Part shown: piece after piece, positions 55,456 through 64,000 of the stretch
Position numbering within the stretch: position 1 is the first letter of the stretch
Layout: each line of letters starts with the position of its first letter
Assembly (NCBI GenBank): GCA_029582265.1
Contig: CM055819.1
Span: 13,937,087 to 14,001,086, forward strand
DNA from: Zoroaster sp. YZ-2022
Lineage: Eukaryota > Echinodermata > Asteroidea > Forcipulatida > Zoroasteridae
Length of the DNA: 64,000 nucleotides
Reading direction: 5' to 3'
Program-made: the position numbers and the translations under genes
The notes under the pieces: model-generated
Seen by the model: the letters and a program-made list of their open reading frames with translations, nothing else
Database searches by the model: none
Told to the model about the DNA's origin: nothing

Positions 55456-55732
55456 AAGAATGAATATGTGATAGTAATGTGACTGGGCCGGAGAGGCCGG
55501 GGACAGTATGAGTGTTAATGGTAATCCCCCGCCTCCCCCAAATAATAATACATAAATAAATAATAAAATAATAAAATAAATTACAAAATTATTTCCACTA
55601 CCTGCTAAAAAATATCAATCCAGACTGCATAAGTATTTAGATTTTTCAAATATGGCCTTTTTAGGCTCTAATTTTTTGAATAAAAATCTTCACATAATTA
55701 TACGCCTTCAACCCCAGTGGCCAGTACTGTAA

Positions 55733-57822
55733 CAACATGAAAAAAGAGGGGATATTTTGGAGACTCGGTTAGCATACTCGTAAGGTAGTTTTACCAATAT
55801 TCCAATGTTGTACCTTCCAACACAATGTAATATTACAGCTGAAGCTTTGAAATTCACTGGTTGCTTGTTTAAAGTATATCTTGATTCCAAAATACCCGTT
55901 AAGTTGCAGTTTAAATTTCGCCAAAATAACCAATGTATAGACTTATGTATAACTATGTCATGAGAAAAATGTGAAAAAGAATTGTTCAGGGTGATTGGCA
56001 CTTATGCCAACTTCACATCAAGTTAGGTCTCGGATAATAATTTAGTATTTGGTAATTGGGTACCAACGTTGTACTTTTCCTAGAGCACATCCCTGTCAAA
56101 CTTTTGATTGTATATTATAGGTCATCATGAATAAATGCAATACAATACAGTTATTTATTGTATTAGTTCTACTCCATAGAAGACTAACCAGGATTATTTT
56201 TTATATAAATCTCACGTATGTTTATAACTACCGTAGCATTTTCTGAGGGGTCATGTTACAGTAAGGAAAGGCTTACATGTGGGAACCAGTGTTGACATAA
56301 TCCCTGTGTCGGTCTCATTGTGGTTCTACATTGTGATTTTCCATCATAGCGAAAAGGGTTTTATTGTTGTGGCAATGAATTATGAGAACAATTGGCATAA
56401 TAGTAGCACTCCCCAAATGCCTTTAGTGAACAACAGGTAAGGGTTACTTGCAGGTGAACCGCTCAACATCATGCAGGTGCATAATATTAAAGATGCACTC
56501 GCTTCGTGCTTTTCTAGTTTGAATGTACATGTACAATTTAATCGAAAGTTAATCTCAAATGTGAATCACGCAGATACGCACAACCAAGATAGATGCGTCC
56601 AACATGACTGCAAGATTCTCTGACAGCCTGGGGAAAATTTTTGTGCTAGGCACAAATAGATTACCATTCAAATTACCACGTAATAAATATTGCTTATGAC
56701 TGGTACTCAGCTAACTTTTGCTATGCAGATAAATTTGCAAAGCAATGTTTTCTGCTATGGAAGTTCTATCAAATTGGTCATAGTTGATCTTGCGGTCAGT
56801 TCAGTTGCAACCTTATCCCCAGGGCTTTCGAGCAGTATCAGTATCCCTCGACCCCACGGCTTATATGTTATAGTCTGATACACGGCTACCAAGAAGAGCG
56901 GGTACTTTAGTAGGGAGGCCGGAAACTAGGCCACCCAACTTTTAAATCCTATGCATTGCAGGGAAATATTTATTTTGTCATAATTCATTTCTGTTGTTGT
57001 TGATAAAATGAATCAAACAAAACATTTGACGTGTTAAAACACTCTAGTATAGCCCGGGAATTATATTATGAATAACAACGTACAATCTAAAGATTACCGT
57101 ATATTATGTTTCCCCAAAATAATACTTGGACTTTTTTGCATATAATTTTTTAGTAACCAATCTGCGTTGCGGAAATCATTTCCCCACCATTTCCCCCATG
57201 AAAAATCTCTGGCTATGCACCTAGTTTTACATTAAACAAGTTTCACACTAGTACAATTCGACCAATTTGCTATTTTTGAATTATCAAAATTATTAAACAT
57301 TTCTGTCAACATGACAAAACTGTCATGGGTAGAGCTTTTACATGTGGGCCTGTATATGTATTTAAAATGATCTGGACAGTCATGGCCATTTCTTTTGGTT
57401 TAAACCATAGGTTTGAATGAGGTACACGCTGTGTTCACCAAGCGTAAATAAATGGTTGTAAGCTACCGAAACGCGACAGGAGGTAAAATCTGAGATGTGT
57501 TTGAATGTTCATCAATCATCTACGATTAACCATTCAAACAGTCCACTTGGAAGTTCATATTGCACAAAAGAGCCAAGAATTGTTACAGGTAATAATCATA
57601 ACTGTTAGCGTATCCTCAATAACATTATTGTGAATGAGCTATGAAAATAGCAGTGTAAAACTACTTCATATTGTTACGCCCCAATAGTTCCAATTGTACT
57701 GCGACTTGTTAACACGCTATATACTGATCATGTGACAAATACATATTTACTGCATCTTCTTTTGGAAATTATATCACCTTTAATTACTCTCCAGGAAAAT
57801 GAGAAATGTTACATGAATTATA
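55733..57822. other. No gene recognised
   Basis: AT-rich sequence with weak dispersed-repeat similarity. For example GAGGCCGGAAACTAGG at 56916 resembles the reverse of CTAGTTCCGGCCTTCC at 41420 and 49275. No convincing open frame. Confidence 0.45.
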
Positions 57823-57900
57823 TTGGCCCAGTGACCAGGGGGAAATAATGTAAAGTGCATTGGAACATTATGTGAAATTTAATTGAGCGCTACTAGGCGA
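57823..57900 (+). mobile_element. SINE body/tail fragment (CCCAGTGACCAGGGG type)
   Basis: TTGGCCCAGTGACCAGGGGG then AAATAATGTAAAGTGCATTG and TTGAGCGCTACT resembles the 3' part of tRNA-derived SINEs I associate with echinoderms. The head is absent. Confidence 0.6.
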
Positions 57901-59329
57901 TGATGGGCATCCATGTACGTTTCACAGCACAATATATATAGTATTTCATATCGTGATCGAAATACTGATGAAAGGAAATGTACATTATTAGTAAAATGTA
58001 TGTACTCTGTAAATACATCAATACTTTATACAGAAACAGGATATATAGGTATAAAAACCAACATGTGAAAGTTCCAGATTATTTCAATGCATCGTTAAAG
58101 AGAAAATAGTTAACATGCAGATTTGATGCATTGCTATAATGTGCATAATGGATCAAGGCTGAGACCCATTTCAGTTTTATAATACATTTCACGTTTCTCA
58201 AATATGACAGTATTTCGCACGGGAACAAAATGATCAGGATGTTTGGTACATCATAATCTTCTTATAAAGTCAGTTTATAAATTCTAATCAGTAATTTTGC
58301 AAATGGGAAATTACAATAGGTGTACAATTCCTCAAGAAAAAAAAAATTGTGAAAATTTGACTGTGGAGGCAATGACCTAAAATTAATCAGTACAACATGA
58401 TCAATCCCTCCGGAAGACGAACAAAGTACACTGAGAACCATCCAGTACCGGTTCTTTTCAGAACACGTCACTTCTTCCATGAAGAGATTATTGCACATGG
58501 TGTTACCAGTAAACCTAATTGTCTACTCCAACCCACTATGCAAAACTTCAAATCAAATTGATTTACCCCCATTATCAAACAGTTGTTGCCCTCGAAATGG
58601 ATGGACTGATTCAAATGTCTCAAAAGGGAAGGGGAACTTGCCCTCTCTTGGATCCAGCAATGGTTTTTCCCTTCAAAGTGAGGATTATATACCCGACATC
58701 AAAGCAGCACTCCCACATACTGTGTTTTGTTGAAGATGTTTGTATAAGCCACGTCTTCTTGAAAAGCACTGAATTGCCCCTGGGCATCACTGTGTAGCAC
58801 AATTATAATATAGGCGCCTATATTATATATATATTTTCCGGATGAGAATGGTTTTATTTAGCTTTAAAAGGTAAAGAAAATACTCGGCGAAAGGTCACTG
58901 CCGAAACATTTCTTGTTGGTTATGTAAGGAACTACAGGTGGCATTCATCGCACGTTTTATTGCAGTTGTTAGGAGGGAATTTACATTTATAAAATGTCAA
59001 GTTCGTTTAAGTTTTAATGGGGTGTACACGTTTGCAATTACCCAATTACAAAATAACTTTAATTAATAGAACATAGGCCTACTTGATGTGAAGTTGGTGA
59101 TATACAAATATCGTGAGTTATTATTCCAGCTGACATGCTGTCATTATTAAGAAAACGTGGAATGCATTTCAAATTTGCAAAGGAGCACGGCTGTGATCCA
59201 CTGTCCACATTAGAATAAATGCAAACGAAGCTGAATGGATGTTTACAAAACTTTCACAGGTTGGTTTCTATACATATTTTTATATTCGAAAAACATCAAT
59301 GATCACAGATGTTAAGTTACTTAATAAAT
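57901..59329. other. No gene recognised; dispersed-repeat scraps
   Basis: 57970-58150 belongs to the AACCAACATGTGAAAGTTCC / GAAAATAGTxAACATGCA family. 58430-58505 carries CCGGTTCTTTTCAGAAC and CACATGGTGTTACC, like 49660-49715. The short frames are not convincing. Confidence 0.45.
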
Positions 59330-59500
59330 AGTTGATTTAATTTTGCCCTTATACCAACGTAATGTATGAAGCACTGTATATACTCGACTGGTCGCGATTC
59401 GAACCCACGACCTTCTGCAGGCGTCTTAACGTACCTCTCGAACGCCGAGCTTACCCGATGACGATTGGCAGGCTAGAATCCTTTATAGCAGCGGAAACCG
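59330..59500 (-). mobile_element. tRNA-derived SINE, second family, reverse copy
   Basis: On the minus strand: leader GCTATAAAGGATTCTAGCCT then GCCAATCGTCATC, head AGCTCGGCGTTCGAGAGGTA, B-box region GGTCGTGGGTTCGAATCGCG, and tail ATACAGTGCTTCATACATTA ending GGGCAAAATTAAATCAA. It supplies the empty site for the hAT insertion at 31126-32345. Confidence 0.85.
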
Positions 59501-59615
59501 CCATATGTATACAGATTAATGAAATTCTTGCATCGGGTGATGCTTAATGGTGTAAAGTTAGTGAGAGTATCAACATCCCTTGAAATATTTCCGTCTAATT
59601 AGGCGCTATCATATA

Positions 59616-60853
59616 GGTTTTCCCGCACATTTTAAAACTTTTTTCATTCAATTTCCAAAGCGGTTAACTTCAATTTCGTCTCGAAGATTCATAACCTTGC
59701 ATATCCCATGTTCAATTTCGTCTTTGGTCGTTCATGTTCGTACTTTGACCAAATAATTTCATATATTTGCCATAGATTTTGGTGAAAGACAATTCAATTT
59801 CGTCGACCGCAGTTGCCAAACGAACGATAGACGAAGCAAGTTCGTCATTTTGCAATCAAATTCGTATCAATTTAATTTAAATTCGTCACATGATTGTATG
59901 CTGTCTTTGATTTTTTACGTTTCATCTTTTCATTTCCACTTTAAATTATTTACTTTTTGGTGTCCGATGAATATTTTTGTCTGACGCAGGTATATACCCT
60001 AAATGAGAATTTACCATGTATATTGATGTGCATTATTATCCCAAAATTATGTTAGCCTATTTAAATGTGTATACATTAAGTTCGGAAATTTTTTGCGTGA
60101 AAAAGCTAGAGGAAATAAGGTTTTTAGATTTCATACCAGAAATAAGTAGGCCTATACTTGAAAAGAAAATGTATTCATATTTTCACATCTTTTTAGGAAC
60201 AGTCAATTCTTCTTGTTCTTTCGATTGGTTGTTCAACCCTCAATTTCCTGTCTTGCAATACACCGTGCCAAATACGTCTGAGCATGGTTGTACCAGCGTG
60301 CGCATTTGTCTGGTGTGATGACATCTATGTTCTCTTCAGCTACTTCTTGCAGACATCTGGCTCGCCAGGCTTGAAGATTCACACAATGTCTGTCCTGGTT
60401 TGTCACTTTGTTGTATGGCCCTCTGGGCCGGTTTCCATTTGCAGCCATTTGCCTATGTTACGAAGATTTATGATGTTCGGAGTATAAAGTGGTGTAAGAC
60501 GGTTCGGAATCATGAGAGCAAGTGAAAGAAACTAACCTGAAAATGGCTTATATAAGCTTTTTCACAAAGCTGTTCACAGCCAGATTATCGGATGAATTTG
60601 AGCGAAAAATTCTTGAAATCGCTTGAACAAAGACGAATTCGATCATTACATTATGTAGATGATGATCAGGTGAGACGAATTCCAGTGAAATCTGACGACA
60701 ACGAATGAAAAAAGCTGAAACTGATTGACCATTGATCATTTGGAATGACCAATGACTAAATTCATTGTAGCATTTGCACATTCCAGTCTTCTTGGGACGA
60801 AATTGAAGTTAACCGCTTTGGAAATTGAATGTTTTAAAATGTGCGGGAAAACC
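59616..60853 (-). mobile_element. Degenerate DNA transposon with TIR GGTTTTCCCGCACATTTTAA
   Basis: Left GGTTTTCCCGCACATTTTAA and TTTCCAAAGCGGTTAACTTC; right GAAGTTAACCGCTTTGGAAA and AAAATGTGCGGGAAAACC. Inverted repeats of about 70 bp, with TA at both outer edges (59614-59615 and 60854-60855). The interior is rich in TTCGTC/GACGAA words. A short minus-strand frame (60233-60448) is the only coding trace. Confidence 0.85.
60233..60448 (-). pseudogene. Transposase-like remnant (start joined to C-terminal end)
   Basis: 71 codons. The N-terminus MAANGNRPRGPYNKVTNQDR resembles the opening of helix-turn-helix transposases of the IS630/Tc1-related DDE group. The end, DKCARWYNHAQTYLARCIAR then QEIEG, resembles the last residues of such proteins. 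The whole catalytic middle would then be missing, so the frame looks like an in-frame deletion product. The family match is from memory of motif style and is moderate. Confidence 0.5.
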
Positions 60854-61079
60854 TATACTACAAATTATTTTGCAAATTAATTTTTGTCATGGGAGACTTA
60901 AATTCCACGTTGGAATCAGTATGAAATATCGAAAAATTATTCGATCAAAGTATTCAAAAAATATTCGATCCAGACAACCGATATTTTACTATCATTATCA
61001 ATTATTATGAATTTTTTTCAGATATTTACAAGGGAATTTCCATTTTAAAATGGTTGAAAATTTATTATTTTCTTTTGCC

Positions 61080-61245
61080 GAGTTCCGAGTCTGAGCCACT
61101 AAACTTGAGTTGGAATCTGAGTCTGAGTCCCGGCAAAGGTCGAGTCCGCGTCCGAGTCATTGCGCATGGTGACTCAGTCCGAGTCCCTTGAAATGTGACT
61201 CAAGGCAGACTCGAGGTTGAGTTCGAGTCACGAGTCTTACAAATC
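61080..61245. repeat. GAGTCCGAGTC word repeat
   Basis: Irregular repeats of GAGTC(C/T)GAGTC with inverted GACTC. The same kind of array is at 63060-63215. Confidence 0.85.
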
Positions 61246-61799
61246 TGGTTGGCCACGAATACTTCATTGACATAAAAGCTGAGACTGCGGAAGACCCCTC
61301 CATCCAGTTTCTGTATTTAATCTAAACTCAGCAAAAAAACTAAGTTGCCCAACAATACGAACGCTGAATACGAACACCTCAGTCGTGCATTCTCTTTTCT
61401 CTGTATAACATTAGGCAGGAACGCAACCTTTGTCAAACTCGCCATTCACACTTGCTATAAAGCATTTCATTGCCTATTCTTCCCACCTGTCTGCGTGCCG
61501 ACGATAAATTACCCTTAAATAAATACGTGGGAGTGAAAAAATAATTGAACAACTTTTTGTATTTCTCTATTCAGTTTCACTGCTCTATTATACCTTTTCC
61601 GCTCCAATCAGACCCAACCTCCCGCGCATAATGATGCATCCATCCATATAGCCATAGAAGACAAATCGGGCCATTGCATTCACATTATTAAACGAAAGAG
61701 TGAGGGTTTTTTAAAGGGAATGTTCATTTTTTGGTTTAATACCAGATTATCAAATTAACGAATTATAATCCAACACTTATTTTGTGTAAAGTCGGTACA

Positions 61800-61951
61800 T
61801 ACGGAAAGCGTAGTACCGCCACATGAATAAAAACAAAATCTCGCTCTTATCGTACACGATAGTTATCGTGTATGTACACGATAGTTATCGTGTACGTACA
61901 CGATAAGAGCGAGATTTGTTTTTATTCATGTGGCGGTACTACGCTTCCGTA
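61800..61951. mobile_element. 152-bp palindromic foldback, uninterrupted copy
   Basis: TACGGAAAGCGTAGTACCGC mirrors GCGGTACTACGCTTCCGTA. The core TATCGTGTATGTACACGATA alternates. It is flanked by a perfect 6-bp GGTACA (61794-61799 and 61952-61957). It is the same family as 32918-33436. Confidence 0.92.
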
Positions 61952-61957
61952 GGTACA

Positions 61958-63059
61958 CGTATCAACCATCAAAAGAAATTATTCTGTCTCAAGTGTTTTC
62001 ATCTTTAGAGAAAACAGGAATTGTTAAAACACAAAAACAGAACAAGTGAGTTTTAGCATGTACGTTGAACTCTTAAATGTAACTTTTGAAAATTAGTTGT
62101 TTAATATTCATGAGAGGCAATATTTTGTTGTTGGGAGATCACCCAATATTATTCTATTTACAAATGTCTATCCAAACAGGACAAGGACAGGGCACACTTC
62201 CTTAAATACCACTTCAAACACGTGTACCTCAAAGAAAAAACCTCGCACGTTACAAAGAGATGAATGAATACTTCAAACACAAACTTTGAAAAAGGAAAAT
62301 ATTGAAATACAACAGGAAACTGACGTCAAAAAAAAGGAAAGAAACGAAGACCGATGTAATTGTGTGTACTTTGCACCACAAACATATTGTACGTTACTTA
62401 CAATGGATTCTGCAAAAGAAAGAAATTAATCAGAACTTTCATATTTAGATCGAAAACTTGGTAGAAGGAATTGTAAAGGGAAGGTACAACGTTGGAAATT
62501 ACCTAATTACAAATTGATGGAATTATTATCCTGAAGCTAATCTGATGTGAAGTTGGTAAAAGTATCAAACATCATAAACAGTAATGCCGTCTGAAGTATT
62601 ATTGAACACGAAACAAATATGCAAATTTGTACAAAACGTGTTTTACATGTGTTTTATTGTGAATGCTTTTTCATACGTTTCTCATGACTTAGACTCCATA
62701 TAACTTTCAGAGGCTGGTTCATAATGTGTATATCTCGATTCAAAGAAAGTAAAAATACCACAGGTGTAAATCCCGGGGTATGGGGATATAACCCCCACTT
62801 TGTCCGTTTTGGTGTAATCTTTATGATAGCATGGGGATTCTGATTGGTTGTGCGTCAGTGGCTTGGGTACATCATTCATGGTCATGTGACTGCTGCGTAA
62901 GCGATTTCGATTACACTACTGAATAGAATAAATGGTATCAATTTTATGAAACTGTTCGCATTGTTTAAATTAAGTAACAAGACTTACAACACTATGTTGC
63001 AAGAAAATTCTCTATTTTGTTAATGTTTTAAAATAGTGAATATTGGGCATTTTGCCACC
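61958..63059. other. No gene recognised
   Basis: AT-rich. 62475-62560 (TAAAGGGAAGGTACAACGTT) may be a T2/Kolobok-like scrap. 62762-62870 (GTGTAAATCCCGGGGTATGG ... GATTCTGATTGG) resembles 10768-11000. Confidence 0.45.
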
Positions 63060-63215
63060 GAATCCAAGTCACAAATATCGCGAGTCTGAGTCACAAGTCC
63101 GGACTCGAGTCACCATGTACAATGGTACATGGTGACTCAAGTCCGAGTCCGAGTCAACAAAAAGTGACGAGTCGGACTCGAGTCCGAGTCCAAGTCACGA
63201 GTCATACAAGTCTGC
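63060..63215. repeat. GAGTCCGAGTC word repeat with central palindrome
   Basis: Includes a palindrome near 63103-63145 (GACTCGAGTCACCATGTACA then ATGGTACATGGTGACTCAAG). Confidence 0.88.
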
Positions 63216-64000
63216 AAAGCACAAGCTTATATCCAGTATACACGTTTTGTAAAATGTATGTTAATGTATTCCCGAATCAACATATGGGTATATACAACCC
63301 AGCCTGTGAAGGTTTGTATTCATTCCAATGTGAAAGACAGAAATTCGATTTGGTTATTTTTTTATTTTACTAAAACGATAGCACCTAAAGAAAAAATATT
63401 TTAAAGGGAAGTTTGACACCATCGTCAACTTTACACCAAGACCATTTTACATAAAACTGTGATCATTTATGTTTTTCGAGATTACCAATATAGTGTATAC
63501 ATGGACTTTAAATGGAAGGTACTGTTATGTAAGCGACAGTTCCTTTAAGTTTCTATAGAACTTTCTTTCAGTAATTAAGCTTACCTGAAAAAGTTTGTTG
63601 AACTTTGGTTCAATAATAAAACGTGCGTAGAGAAGTTTCTGTATTCTGTAAGTGATGACGTAATGTATAGAAATAGGTTTTTTGAGAAAGCTTAATTGTA
63701 CACGTAAGCTCAGAATTTGCTTGAAGGATGATTTTCGTATAAAAGTGGCACACATTTGGTACAGCAGTAGGATAGAATAGGGAATTGCAGTGTAGTGGTG
63801 AGTGTGCATGGAAGACTTGTGAAGAATGTGTGTGGTTCTTCACCAAATCACTGGCAGACTATAGTGTTAAGAGAATTCGCCGAGCGTCAGAAAGAGTGGA
63901 TTTTCCTGCGAATGAGTTTGTAACCTCAAGTAAAAAATACAGTTTGAAAGAAGTCCAAGAAGGGTCTCTAGTATTGAAGATTGTGAACTGGACAGTTTGA
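63216..64000. other. Unassigned end of window
   Basis: 63235-63350 matches the loosely dispersed TACACGTTTTGTAAAATGTA / CCTGTGAAGG family. A frame of 71 codons ends at TGA 63998-64000. Its sequence (DYSVKRIRRASERVDFPANE) has no recognised family and no supporting splice sites. Confidence 0.3.

Larger units (their letters stand above)
53110..55732. repeat. Dispersed duplicated block, copy D
   Basis: Partner of 24464-26973 (see landmarks there). D contains a unique 53540-54660 interval and a tandem duplication of ~115 bp (55228-55455) absent from C. Confidence 0.85.

Overview
This is a eukaryotic, AT-rich, intron-containing and very repeat-dense window. No bacterial-style operons, rRNA or CRISPR are visible. 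The tRNA-Leu-derived SINEs with an echinoderm-style body, the TTAA-flanked Kolobok-type elements with THAP fragments, hAT elements starting CAGTGGCG, and L2/CR1-like and R4-like retroelements point to a marine invertebrate deuterostome. An echinoderm is my best guess; this is inferred from pattern memory and was not searched.

Host gene (1-12.0 kb, + strand): the 3' half of one multi-exon gene. Six exons (125-247, 1248-1499, 8333-8698, 9225-9587, 10281-10460, 11815-11993) all join in phase 1. They encode LDL-receptor class A, PAN/Apple, a divergent CUB, a canonical CUB, a transmembrane segment and a short cytoplasmic tail. The gene is therefore a modular single-pass surface protein; its 5' part lies upstream of the window. 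The big intron 1500-8332 is filled by an L2/CR1-like non-LTR element without an RT core, a pure polypyrimidine tract, a tandem triplicate, and a 5'-truncated R4/Dong-like element sitting inside a (TTA)n tract.

12-18.6 kb: gene-poor, with direct repeats, a 327-bp near-perfect palindrome and small MITEs. 18.7-23.8 kb: two copies of one Kolobok-like, THAP-bearing element, head to head. One is interrupted by a hAT element with a perfect 8-bp target duplication and by a second element with TIR CAGGGTTCGACC. 24.5-27 kb: a block repeated at 53.1-55.7 kb. 27.0-28.15 kb: a Tc1-type MITE (empty relative at 11.2 kb) carrying a third Kolobok/THAP element. 28.16-30.98 kb: a Ty3/Gypsy chromodomain element whose gag is fused to the end of integrase. 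31.1-32.35 kb: Tc1 nested in hAT nested in a tRNA-derived SINE. 32.5-33.4 kb: nested foldback elements.

33.6-42.5 and 44.7-51.0 kb are direct copies of one segment. Comparing them supplies empty sites for a CACTA-like element (33819-34911) and a 2.8-kb CAGGCGCGGATCC element (36780-39618, which includes a ~460-bp (TAA)n tract). 51-64 kb holds SINEs, a degenerate DNA transposon (59.6-60.9 kb), foldbacks and simple repeats, with no convincing host gene. Apart from the LDLa/PAN/CUB receptor, nearly all recognisable coding sequence is decayed transposon.
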